A stretch of DNA of 64,000 nt from Nageia nagi (lineage: Eukaryota; Pinophyta), in assembly GCA_050084985.1 (NCBI GenBank), contig JBITNC010000001.1:70494001-70558000 (forward strand). The letters are read 5' to 3'. Positions within the stretch are counted from its first letter, which is position 1. Every line of letters begins with the position of its first letter. This document shows, in pieces, positions 1 to 10,847 of the stretch. The notes below the pieces were generated by a model. The model saw nothing but the letters and a program-made list of their open reading frames with translations, did not search any database and was not told where the DNA came from. A program made the translations under genes and the position numbers.

Positions 1-990
1 TAAAGTATCCACCACAAATGCAATTATGATAATATGATATGGTAATCTATTGGTCACAATGCTTAATACAATGAAGAAGGATACTATCAAAAGATTTCTT
101 GTAGAGGACATCCCCTAAAAATGCATACTAAGTGGCTTGATACTTAAAATCTTGCTTCTTAATAGGATACATATAAGGAGGAAGGGTATTCCACTTAAGG
201 TACTCATGAAGCTTCTTATACCATAAGTCTTGAGACTTGATCAAAATCTTATTAACACTAGCTTTGATGAGGGAAGAAGGAAAAAGTGACTTGAGAGATG
301 ACTCCTTGAAAGTCACAACTTCCATGTGATAGATATATCAATGAGGATTAGGTGGGATGAGTTACCCTAAAAATGCCATGGTATCTACAAACACATTGGA
401 TGACCTAGGGGATGAATTGATCTTATGGGATTTTAAGCACTTGAGGAGTTTGACAACCTCCCCTCTATAATACTTGAGGAGTTCATTATTATACTAATAA
501 ACTATGAGGATTTGGTTAATGATTAAAAGAAAATTAACATATATCATGAGTCTCTCGATCTTGAGCTTGATAATAGTACTAAGATCTAGAATTAAGGCTT
601 CATGCTTTGCATTATTATTGGTATAAGGGAAATCCAACTTAAAGGAATAAAGGATAGGGATGCCATAAGGTATAAATAAGATAACTCCTGCACCACCCCC
701 TTGCTCACACTTCAATCCATAGAAATACATGGTCATGTCAAAGTCCTTATGAGTGTAAACAAACTTTTCCTCTTTGTAAATCTTAAAGATATCCTTGCTA
801 GGGAGATTGATATCTAGAGGATAATTATTTGAAGAGGGTGCTTCAACCAACTAATCTGTGATGACCTAACCCTTAACAAATATCTAGCTAACAACATTAA
901 CATCAAACTTTGATAAGAACATAAGCCATTTATATGTTCAATAATTATGATAAGTCTTGCTCATCATGTAATGGAGTGGATTAACATGAA
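1..990 (-). pseudogene. Ty3/gypsy (Tat-type) pol fragment: RNase H, second RNase H, start of integrase
   Basis: Reading right to left, about 970-860 matches the end of a retrotransposon RNase H. Positions 850-494 are open for 118 codons and read like a second, plant Tat-type RNase H: MTMYFYGLKCEQGGGAGVI, then a TNNNAKHEALILDL stretch and a LLIINQ stretch, corresponding to the usual DG..GAG, TNN.AEYEAL and SQLVINQ blocks. The first catalytic Asp appears as Tyr. Positions 325-1 continue into the zinc-binding start of integrase (ending near CGGYF). The order RNH, second RNH, integrase is the Tat/Ogre order of the gypsy family. The fragment is cut off by the window edge and on the other side at about 990, where A+T-rich non-coding DNA and a gap begin. 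Several stops make it a pseudogene. The domain calls are family knowledge read from short motifs and no alignment was run. Confidence 0.75.
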
Positions 991-1540
991 AAATTACACA
1001 TATATATATGATTACACATGTAATGATGTAATTTCTTTGCTACAAAAATGATGATAAGGTAAAGATTANNNNNNNNNNNNNNNNNNNNNNNNNNNNNNNN
1101 NNNNNNNNNNNNNNNNNNNNNNNNNNNNNNNNNNNNNNNNNNNNNNNNNNNNNNNNNNNNNNNNNNNNGGAGTAGTGGTCTAAATAAATAATAAGTTAAA
1201 ACATTAAGAGTATTTAACTTTAGCAACATTGGCTTCCTTTCTTTCAAGGAGTACTAGTTCAAAAAAATAAAAAAACTTTACATATTTAGAGAGTGGTTTC
1301 CATAGAAAATTCTAAGTTTGATTTGGCCTCAAGAGAAGGATTTGTAGATAGATTAAGGTTTTAAGGAAATTTAAGGTTCTAGATAGACCTAAGCTTTGAA
1401 TGAACCCAAAATTTGAAGACAACATTTATCATTCCCACAAGAAAAAATTTCACATTGTTGTTGTATTATTTTAGTTCACCTAATATTTATATTCCAAATT
1501 TACTTGTAAAAACTTTGCTTCAACATATTTTTCTTTCTTG
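991..1540. other. Non-coding A+T-rich stretch with a scaffold gap
   Basis: No reading frame resembles a known protein here. The left side has a short TA-rich run near 1000-1020. Positions 1069-1168 are 100 N. The sequence after the gap is ordinary A+T-rich DNA up to the RPA1-like remnant. Confidence 0.6.
1069..1168. other. Assembly gap of exactly 100 N
   Basis: A run of exactly 100 N. That length is a common placeholder for a gap of unknown size, so distances across it should not be trusted. It falls between the truncated gypsy fragment and the Helitron. Confidence 0.98.
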
Positions 1541-1544
1541 ATGA

Positions 1545-3350
1545 TAAATTTAACAATAAATACAATCATGAGCATGCTCTTAGGAATCTCTAGTATCGAC
1601 ACTATTTGGCAAATTACATCTATAGACTTGATCCAACATTCTTCCTCGATATTCACCAAATATTGAGCCCAACTCTCATATGGTTTGCATTCACATCATG
1701 CTTTACTTCCTATCGAAAATAACATTGATGTTGCTAAAGAAGCATTGAAGGAAGGCACTATTATTCAATTGTAAGAATATACATCCAAAAATTACCAAAA
1801 TTATATGTAAGTTCATACTTTTGTGTCTTTTCCCTTTATAGCTTATTTCCCATCTGCAATTATTTTTGTAATCATTCATGCCATTTAAATGCATGGATAT
1901 TGTAATCAATCATGTTGCCAAACTTCATAATAGTTTGCCACTTATTGGAGCTTTGAATCCTCTCCTTAAAGCTTCAAGCTATGTTCCATTAACTTCTTCT
2001 CAATACCCTTCATAATCTTTGCAATCTAGTTCTCCTCTTTCACAGGAACAAAGTTCTTGCAATCAATAGCAAGATGGACCCACTTTGCAGCTAACACCCA
2101 TTAATGCATTAACTCCATATCTTAGAAATTGGTCCATTAAAGGAAGCTCTTTAGCAAGAAATTAAAATCCATGAATATCATAATGCAAAATATGATGTAC
2201 AAGTTTTTAAGTTTGATCTCATTGATATGGATTGTTTTGAAATACATGTGACTTACTTCAATGAGGTTGCTAACAAGTTCTACAATGTTGTTTAGACAAA
2301 TTCCATTTACATTATTTCTAGTGATCACCTTAAAGAGGAAAAAAAATAATATAGCACCTCAACACACCCTTATCAAATATTTCTCACCATGTCATCAACA
2401 ATAAGTGGTTCACCATCTCTTGAAATTGCTATACCAATGATAATTTCACATATAAAGAACATAGATACATTGGTTTATTGGCTTGATAAATCCTTGGTTG
2501 ATATGATTGGTATACTTTATTTTATTTCTACTTCCATCAACTCTAAGTAGAAAATATGGCACTAAAACAAAAAGATGATTATAAATATCATGGATATTTC
2601 AGGTTTTACCATTGATTTTAACCTATGGGGTCATCATTGTGAAGGTGAAGGTAAACAACTTATTGATAAGTATAAGAAGATAATGCCTACAATTGTTCTA
2701 TCAAATATAGATGTTTAACCTCTTGGTAAGAAAAAAATATAGATTGTATCTATTCAACCACCATTCATATAAATCTAAAGTTAGAAGAGGCATTGATATT
2801 GAGAGCATGGTATTCAGCTTTGGATAGTAACTAGCCTCTTGTTTCAATTTCTAGCAATCGTGATTCCATAGCCAGCTTTGAGAATCTAATAAAATTGGTG
2901 AAATCATTGGTAAAAATTCCTAGCAAAACATAATGTCTATATTAAAGACATAATTTCCACACTCTACCTTGATAACTTTTATTATCTTTCTTGCTCTCAA
3001 GTTGTTGATGGCAAAAAATGTAAGAAAAAAGTTGAAAAAATTGGCATAAATACTTACAAATGCCCTCAATGTCCAGCTGAATGTGACTTTAACTATGTAC
3101 TAAAAATGAATATTCAAGATGACATAGGTGAGCTTCTAAAAGCAACCACATTTGAAGGGCCTACAAATACATTATTAGGTGTTGGACTCAAAGATTTCTT
3201 ATTGTTACTGATAGAACTAGATGTTGCTCATGATGTTCTTGACAAAGTTGTGAATTACCAATTCTTGATTCAGCTATCCATCATTATGAAATATTTCTCT
3301 AGACAAGATTTACAAAGCATTGTAATTATAGCCTTCAAAGCCATCTAGAC
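1545..3350 (+). pseudogene. RPA1-like single-stranded DNA-binding protein, decayed (Helitron-associated)
   Basis: Successive frames give the domain series of the large subunit of replication protein A. The N-terminal domain is at about 1545-1800, with LHSHHALLPIE and LKEGTIIQL. DBD-A runs from 2096 (PINALTPYLRNWSIK) to about 2345 (KFDLIDMDCFEIHVTYFNE). DBD-B starts at about 2485 (LVDMIGILYFIS) and continues with DISGFTIDFNLWG and LEEALILRAWYSALDS. DBD-C keeps a readable zinc ribbon, with cysteines encoded at 2992, 3019, 3061 and 3070. The last 100-odd codons, to the stop at 3346-3348, are open. Frameshifts and stops elsewhere, for example a TAG inside DBD-A, break it. No introns are apparent. 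Plant Helitrons commonly carry RPA1-like genes, and this one sits directly upstream of and co-oriented with a Helitron Rep/helicase remnant, so I read it as element-encoded and not the host RPA1 gene. A retrocopy of host RPA1 is the alternative. Confidence 0.85.
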
Positions 3351-3780
3351 ATATTTTGATTGTAGTTTCCAAAGCTAGATCAACATTTTTGCATTTGGTG
3401 TGTATAGATTATAAATATGGCTTACAGATGATAAACTATGTTATACTTATAATCCTTTTCATTGTAAAAGGTTTCATGAAGATTTTAAAACACTTTTTTT
3501 CTAATGCTTTTTAGAAAAAGTATATACCTACTACAATAATATTATATTATTTTTGTATATGTGATATTGTATTATGACATGTTGTTACATGAAAAAATAT
3601 CATTATAAATTATACAATCAACATATTGAACATGTGTAAGATTATTTTCCCTTTTTATGTTCAATTACCTTAGAATTTCATTTCCTACTTTCGTTTTTTA
3701 CAATTTCACATGTGGCCTCATTATTTTTTGACTCAAAAATGGCATTGTTAATATTATCCTTAGCATTTCATTCATCAAAA
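3351..3780 (+). other. Spacer between the RPA1-like and Rep/helicase remnants
   Basis: A+T-rich, with many stops in all frames. I see no further RPA domain and no other protein. It presumably held the end of the RPA1-like unit and the leader of the Rep/helicase gene. Confidence 0.5.
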
Positions 3781-5511
3781 ATGGAAAACCAATCAGCTCA
3801 AGAAAAAAAGGATCATAGAAATCAAATTCATCATGCACATTACCAGGTAAGAAAATAAACCATTAATGCAAGAAGTGAGAGCTATGACATATGAAGGAAA
3901 ATATCATAAGTAATCATGAAGCTTCCTTCTCATCTAATCCCCTTCCTTTGTAAGAACCTATTCCTGAAATGTGTTTGCAAAATCAGTAAGCTCTACTATT
4001 TTCTATAGAATATTTATTTGCTAGAAATAATTTTCAATCAAAATTGGATAACCTTGTAAACATGTCTACATGTGTCATGTGTATAGAAAAATATCCAAAA
4101 ATTAAAACTAGGTAGCACAATGTTCATTCTACTTGTTACCAATGCATCTCTGAAAAAATGACCATTGCTTTTCTATATCAAATAACATGGATCCTAGAGA
4201 GCAACCAGTTTGTTTAAAGTACTTACTCAAATTGATGAAATGTTGATAGCAAGAGTTAGCCCCGTGATTTAGGTTACTTATGCAAGAGAGGTTCAACTAA
4301 AATACAGTTGTCACACTATTTTTTTCCCCTCAAGATATTTCTTCAATTACAACTCAATCACCAAGGCACTTAGATGCATTGGATATTCTTATAGTTAATA
4401 AAAAGAATATCAAAGACCAATGATACAACTTCTATGTTAGCAAAAAACATATTTATGAAGCATTGTCAATACAAAATTAAATTTGATCCATACTACAAAG
4501 ATGTCTAGATAGATGAATATGCATTATCATTTTTTGCTTGATATATCAACAAACATCTCTAGTATTTTGTATACAACATGTTTGAATCCTGAATCAGTTG
4601 ATGCAAACCTCATGGAAATCGAAGACTTGGATAATGATATGCTACAAGAAAATAATCATATAGCAAGTTCTTTCATGGTAAACCTTACCCCTACATGTAC
4701 AATAGTTCAATAATTTTGATCATTATTACATCTAAGGGAAAGGAATCCAGCTTCAACATTGAATGGCCACCATTCACACTATCACCTATAAATGACTAAA
4801 AATTGAAGGGTTGTTTATAATGGCATTTCCTACTTTGTTTCCAACTAGAGCAACATCATTTGGACAACAAATATTCAAAGAAGTCAAGTTACATGAATAT
4901 GCTCACACTTGATTTGGTACCATGACAACAAATTTGGCCAGCATGCACATTTCTAATACTTTATGCTTACTATAATTATGCATCATTAAAGTCAAGCAAC
5001 AACATCTCTTTTTGCTTGTAGAAGTATCAAATTTTATCGATCATAATTGAATACCTTCGACAAATATTAAAATGACATACCAAATGATAAACTTATCAAT
5101 CATCTTATGCATTTTGACTCAACTATAAATGGTACAAGGCCATTTTGGAATCATTGCATCGTAGAAATTTTAGATATGATAAATCAAGTTGGATACCCCA
5201 CTTTATTTTTTACCCTTAGTGTAAAAGATACAAAATGGCTAGACCTACATGCTATGATGCCATCTATGATAGCCGTAACTCCTCAAATAGCTTCTAAATG
5301 GAGGATACAAAATATTATTCAAAATTTGCACCTCATAGCATTGTACATGCACCATAGGTTCACTCATTCAATGAAACCATTCAGTAACACTTCTTAATGC
5401 AAACAACCATTGGTATAGGTATTACACTACTTATTTCAATTCCTTAAACTAGCTTTATCATTTACCTACTAGCTAAAAGTTTCTCCCTATAGGATTGAAT
5501 GACAACACAAA

Positions 5512-5550
5512 GGTTTAACTCATATCCATGGCTTCCTTTGGTTGAAAGGC
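5512..5550 (+). other. Helitron Rep HUH metal-binding motif
   Basis: The frame beginning at 5512 reads GLTHIHGFLWLKG. The two histidines that coordinate the catalytic metal in HUH nucleases are both preserved, although the surrounding gene is broken. Confidence 0.85.
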
Positions 5551-5999
5551 ACACCTAACATTACTAAACTAGATTGGAATAATATTCAATCTGTACAAAA
5601 TGTAATCAATTACTTTGATAGATATGTATCAAGTTGGAACCATCAACCCATTTCATAACAAGAACAAACATCTTCTTCCATACTGTTCATGATCCTTTTT
5701 TGCTAGACACACAAAGATTTTGAAAAGTAAACCAATTGCTGATTACAATGAGCTTGTCAATTATGTTGAACATCATACAAAATGTACATTACAAACATGC
5801 TTATGTAAAGTAGTCATGATGTTGAATATGTTAAAAGCCCCTTAGAACCTCCAACAGACCTCTACACTTGAAATTGATGAAAATGGCTAGCCCAAATACA
5901 CTCCTACTCTAATGATGATAGATTGAATCTCCACAACCCTAAATGCTCTCAATTTGGAGAGCCAATCTAGATTGCAAAGCTATCATCTCAATTGATGCA

Positions 6000-6032
6000 A
6001 TCCTCAAATACATTGCAAAGTATGCAACAAAA
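6000..6032 (+). other. Helitron Rep two-tyrosine motif
   Basis: The open segment 5943-6143 contains LKYIAKYATK. The two tyrosine codons (6009-6011 and 6021-6023), spaced as Y-x3-Y, match the pair that cuts and joins DNA in Helitron Rep. Both are intact. Confidence 0.8.
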
Positions 6033-8606
6033 GTAGAGAATAAATCTAAAACTTCCATCAACGCTATCCCTTTTATTTCAACCACTTATGAACCACAAGA
6101 CCAATCACAGATGCTTTTCAAAAAATGCTTGTTGATAACATAGGTGACTGTGATATTTTTGCCTAGGAAGCTAGCCACCTTTTGCAAAAATTACCACTCA
6201 CAATATGTAGTCAAAATTTTTTTTTTAAATTTAAACCAGATTAACTTACAATGTATTCCACTTTCATCCTCTTCCAACCACTTCAAAAATTTTATTGATG
6301 CATACATAGTATGACCAACATATCAGCAAGAAATGCCACTCATTGAAGTTTTTAGAAGATGTACATACAAAGATATCGTAAATTTGTGCAGTGGAAACAA
6401 CATTCAATATTAGCAATTGTTAGAGTCTCACCATGCTTTACAACAACTCCTTAAAAAGATGAAAGATTTATCATATTTTTTTTCTAACAGAGCTACTTTT
6501 ATAACATCCTTCCATAATATAGAAAATGACTTTGGAACAAATGAAGATGACATTATTGCAAATTGGGAGATATTTTAGAATTGTTACCATCCATGGCATG
6601 TACATTGAACAATAATGCAACGAAATTGAAGATACAATTGAAGAATCCTCAACTCTCCCCAACATATGGAATTACAACAAAATGAGCAAAGTGAGTGGCA
6701 AATCTTATCATCTATGCACCCAAGAAACCCTTTCCATTTAGATGAAATTGACATGCTTGATCATCATACTTGGATGTTAACTACAATTGGGATACTTCAA
6801 TGTTTACTCCAGAGAAAAAAATAATGGGTTCTATTTTCATTGATGAAAATCATTGTACATTTCAATTTCCACCCACTTCCATTATAAACACATTTGATGG
6901 TTGTCTACAAATCTACAAGAAGCATTTGACATAGTCAAATCGCATATAACTACAAATTATTTACAACCACCTCTTAGGATGATCATTCAAGGAATAATAG
7001 GAACAAGGAAATCACATTTAATGAAAAGCATCAAGTTTTTGTTTTCCAATTCAACAAAATAAGGAGAATCTCCATTATTAGTTCTTACACCTACATGTGT
7101 TGCAGCTTTCAATATAGGTACCTCAACAATTCATTTCACATTTCAAATGCCCATAAAAAATATGCAACCCTTGACTAGACAATCACTTGCAAAATTCCAA
7201 GAAAAAATGCTTCACATTAAATACATTATTATCGATGAGATGAGCTTCATTGGTCCAAAGCTTTTGAAACTCATGGATAGAAGATTCCATGAGGCCTTTC
7301 CCACACATAACCAAACTCCATTTGGAGGTCAATCAATAATACTCTTCGATGACCTACCCAGCTACTGCCCCTCAAAGACATCCCCATGTATGCTTGAGCT
7401 TCCTATGGGGAGAAACTATGAAACACCTTCACAATAGTGGTAACATTGGATCAAATTTTTTTATGAAAATGGTGACAATCCAAAATAGATTCGATTCCAT
7501 ACACTACTAAATAATCTACGCAATGCAAAACTTGTGGTTGTAGATTAGGAATTGCTGATGTTAAGATCATTCTCAAACCTCACAAATGATGAACAATCTA
7601 CGTTCCTTTCCTCCATGCACCTTTTTGTAACAAATGAGATGGTTTCTAATAATAATAAATGAATGTTTTTATCTCTTGCAAAACCAATCACCATTTTCAA
7701 TACAAAAAAATACAAGGATCAATCAGTTTCATCTAGAAGATGAACAACTCCAAGCACAACTATTGCTCTGTATTGACTAGTAGGTTATGTTATATTCAAA
7801 TTTGTGGGTGGAAATAGGTCTTGTAAATGGTGCACTTGGACAAGTAAAATCAATCATTTATAAGGATGGTGAGAAGTTGCCTCAACTCTCCCTTTTTGTT
7901 ATTTTCTAATTCAAACAATACATAGGCCCTCCTTAGGATGAAAATAATCCACAAAATGTTCCTATAACTCCATTAAGTTGTGGTCGATGTCGACAAATCC
8001 CACTGAAAATGGCATTGGCATTGACAATACACAAACCACAAAGACTTACACTTGAAAGAGAAACTATTGATATTGGGAGCATTAACTATCAAGAACTCAC
8101 TTTCATAACTTTTTCGAGAGTTCATGCACTTCATTGCTTTTGCATTCAACCTTCCTTCACTTTCAAAAGATATGTAAGGATGCAATAAGGTCCACATGTG
8201 CATCACCATAAGAGTGAGGAGCAGCATTTGCTATCGTTATCAAATGCTGGCAAATATTTTCTTAAACAGATCAAAATATTTTTTAATAGTTTTGCTACAA
8301 ATATTATTAGCAACACAATATCACTACAAATTACTTCAAATATTTTGAAAAAATCATGTACTCGAGTTTAAATATATTGCATATAATAGTTATGATGAAA
8401 CATTGCTTTTAAGAAATAAAATTTCCTTCACGTTTGCGTTTTCATTTTCAACTACAAATGACATTTTCTTTTACAATTACTATTATTTTCTCCTATATCT
8501 AACTTGCTCTATTATCATTTTTGTGCAAATCTAACATCTCCCTTGTCTAATTTTTAGGATTAAAGACAATGGAGAAAATAAAAAATTCCTCCACACATGT
8601 TCATGT

Positions 8607-8760
8607 ATGAATTTTGCTAAACTTCACATGAGATTGAAAAATAGAAAAATTGTCATACTATGTTACAATAGAGCTATAGATACCCTATGTATAGATGGAG
8701 TTTCCGAGAACCTTTTCATGGCATACACAATATTTGAGGAACAGGAAAAGAAAAATAGTG
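8607..8760 (+). pseudogene. Fragment resembling a crooked-neck (CRNKL1/CLF1) splicing-factor exon
   Basis: The open reading from 8607 gives MNFAKLHMRLKNRKIV, then CYNRAIDTL and LFMAYTIFEEQEKK. This follows the half-a-TPR (HAT) repeat pattern of crooked-neck-like pre-mRNA splicing factors: a FAKFEM-type helix, a C/Y-RA helix, and an LF.A.a.FEE helix. In that family the next helix is R-A-R-x-I-Y-K-type; here the sequence diverges after EEQEKK, which could be an exon end. It lies about 350 bp downstream of the Helitron helicase end on the same strand. Plant Helitrons often capture host exons, so capture is a reasonable inference; a chance host-gene relic is the alternative. It is recognised by pattern only, and no alignment was run. 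Confidence 0.5.
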
Positions 8761-8800
8761 CATTCTCTTCATGCCTACTTGTTCCAAAACAAATACAGTA

Positions 8801-9229
8801 AGATTACAACATAGATCACATTATTGAACTCTAATTATATTCTTGCATTACAACTTTACATTTAATCAACTATCATTCAAAAGGCTAAACAATTTGCCTT
8901 CGTTTGTGCAGGTGACCTTCGAGTTTCAACAACTTTTTGGGTGTTCTACAATTTCAAATTGCAATATGTACATATTTTGAAAACTTTGTTGTTACCTTCG
9001 ACTTTCAGCAATAGCTTCTTTTTTATTTTGCAATTTAAAATTGCAATATGTCTTACAATTTAAAAAATGCAACGTGTACATTATATATCTCACTTTTGTC
9101 TACTTACACATTTTTCAAACATAATGACTTCCACTTTTATTTGCATTAAGATTTTCTATTTACTTCACATATTTTGCATAGTATTGTTGACTTTCCCTAC
9201 AAGAACAATCTCTTGCTTCTCATAACATT
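8801..9229. other. Non-coding stretch downstream of the exon-like fragment
   Basis: A+T-rich. A short phrase resembling 'ttcaaattgcaatatgtacat' recurs near 8950-9075 as a local duplication (fragments around 8955, 9025 and 9055). No protein is recognised. A Helitron 3' hairpin with CTRR was looked for by eye and not found. Confidence 0.4.
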
Positions 9230-10260
9230 GCATATGATGATCTTGTCTTCCATGATAATTCACAAGCACAACATTCTTACGTGTACCCGTCCCACAAGGT
9301 TGAGATAGGTAGTAAATATTTAATGACATAATAATTGTATGAATCATGAATTGTTTTTATTTTCTAGATGCAAGCATCGAGTAGCCAAAAGAAATCTACA
9401 TTTAAATAAGAAAATCAGAAAATACACAGGTCCACAGGCAGCCACTAGCTCACCATACACAGCTGAATATGCTGAATTAATTCTATCTAGTACTTGTGGG
9501 GCTGAGTATAGGCTGAATTTTCAATGTTGCGTAGGTGGTAAGGTCAAAGAGTCCGAATGTTACCTTGCGTGACCAGTGGAGATGGAATAAAACCCAAAAA
9601 TGGCACTTCCATGACACGACTCAACATTTACTATTGAGGGCAGCGATAGACAGCGATTGCTTTCAGGCGAGGTGAGGTGTCCTAAAGTTGGCATCCTTGT
9701 ATTATTATATCTGTTCATTATTCTGAACGCTACCCAACAATGGAAGATGATAAATACAGTCACTTAACTCCTACCCATATATTTTGAGAAGTTGAAGGCA
9801 CCTACTGTTCGTAAGTTGATCTTCTCCACAAGATCAGATCTGTAACATTTTCCAACAATAGCATCCACGAAATCTAAATGATGCTACAAAATATCATGAA
9901 AGACAAGATTTTGAGAACAAACGATGATTAAATTATAATTGCGGTGCAACATTTTAAGAACTTTACAAGCTTAACAAACACTGCATGTTCACGAATCACA
10001 ACTTTCGCAGCAAAAGATAATGAAAGCGATAGACTAAACCGAAATTTAACAGAATTATTTGGATGCATAGAGATATCGTATTGTGAAATAATACAACAAT
10101 ATATGAAAGTTTATAGGTTTAAATTTGACCATAAACATTATACGTTTATCAAAATCCTACTACCACTTGACGCTCAATCCTTCCACTCCATTCGATTAGA
10201 TCATGTGCATATATCAATCGATTTTCAGCAAGAATTTAATATTATGTATATATGATTATA
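9230..10260. other. CpG-retaining kilobase with unrecognised open frames
   Basis: By eye this kilobase has roughly 25 CpG dinucleotides, while most kilobases of this window have only a handful. It is also less A+T-rich at 9380-9800. Two plus-strand frames are open, 9339-9572 (77 codons) and 9944-10255 (103 codons), but I recognise neither product. A minus-strand frame overlaps at 9560-9763. Possible readings are an unmethylated host-gene relic or promoter, DNA captured by the adjacent Helitron, or a younger insertion. No TATA box or splice pattern convinced me. Confidence 0.45.
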
Positions 10261-10847
10261 TATATTATGTGTATATATCAAATATATTTTCTACCATCTA
10301 CTTTTCAACAAGAATGATTTAGGTGTGTATATCAAATATATTTCTAGAAACCCAATTCCATACAATGCACAATATTTGGTGTTTATATATGCACATAATA
10401 TACCAATTTAATATATAATACGCATATAATATACCTTATATGCTCACAATATACCAATATAATAAATAATTCAATTAAAAAAATATTAAATTCTTCTTAA
10501 ACATTATACTTTCTTTCTTTCTTTATCATGATATACACATAACACTTTATACCATACACATAATTTAGTTATATGCTTGCATAATTTACTTATATAGTAT
10601 ACAATTTAATTTTTTCCTAAATAAAATAATTTCTATTAATGAAGCCTAATTGTATATATATTTACAAAATTTGGTCAATACTACAAAAGTGGTAATACAT
10701 TATTTTTAATACTATGAAACCAATGTCCATGAGAGATGCAAAATAATATAAACTAATCAATGCCTTCTGAGGTGAGAATGTAGGATGAGAGAATGATTTG
10801 TAGTGATAAAGAGCAAAGGCCTGGACATTAGTTGAATTCATTTTAGG
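10261..10847. other. Simple A+T-rich DNA
   Basis: Strongly A+T-rich with repeated phrases such as TATATCAAATATATTT (near 10275 and 10330) and several TATATA runs. No protein or RNA gene is seen. Confidence 0.6.

Larger units (their letters stand above)
3781..8260 (+). pseudogene. Helitron Rep/helicase polyprotein, decayed
   Basis: A likely start is the ATG at 3781, which opens MENQSAQEKKDHRNQI, a typical basic Helitron N-terminus. Positions 4080-4440 hold the conserved region preceding the Rep domain (IARVSPVI at about 4250). The Helitron-like N domain is clearest at 5107-5397 (GTRPFWNHC, FFTLSVKDTKW, ALYMHHRFT). The HUH motif THIHGFLWL is readable, with its two His codons at 5521 and 5527. 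The two Rep tyrosines survive as YIAKY (codons 6009 and 6021). The helicase shows Walker A as GIIGTRKS (6991-7014; the family has G where Arg is seen), Walker B IIIDEMS (Asp-Glu at 7234-7239), PFGGQSIILF near 7320 and a C-terminal ALTIHK...TFSRV block at 8010-8120. The expected length is about 1400-1500 codons, and the span fits with no large insertion. Many stops and frame changes make it non-functional. Confidence 0.9.
1545..8800 (+). mobile_element. Decayed autonomous-type Helitron (RPA1-like plus Rep/helicase)
   Basis: Two co-oriented remnants, RPA1-like and Rep/helicase, are separated by about 430 bp. Together they are the gene set described for plant Helitrons, which move by rolling-circle replication using an HUH nuclease fused to a Pif1-type helicase. 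The boundaries given are those of the recognisable content only. I could not identify the expected 5' TC end or a 3' hairpin followed by CTRR. The right limit is set to include the splicing-factor-like fragment at 8.6 kb, which may be captured host DNA; that inclusion is inference. Confidence 0.6.

Noticed and set aside
7973-8227. An 84-codon minus-strand frame
   Set aside because: It is antisense to the conserved C-terminal helicase block of the Helitron, which reads on the plus strand.
9944-10255. A 103-codon plus-strand frame as a host gene
   Set aside because: No family resemblance could be established, so it is reported only as part of the CpG-retaining segment.
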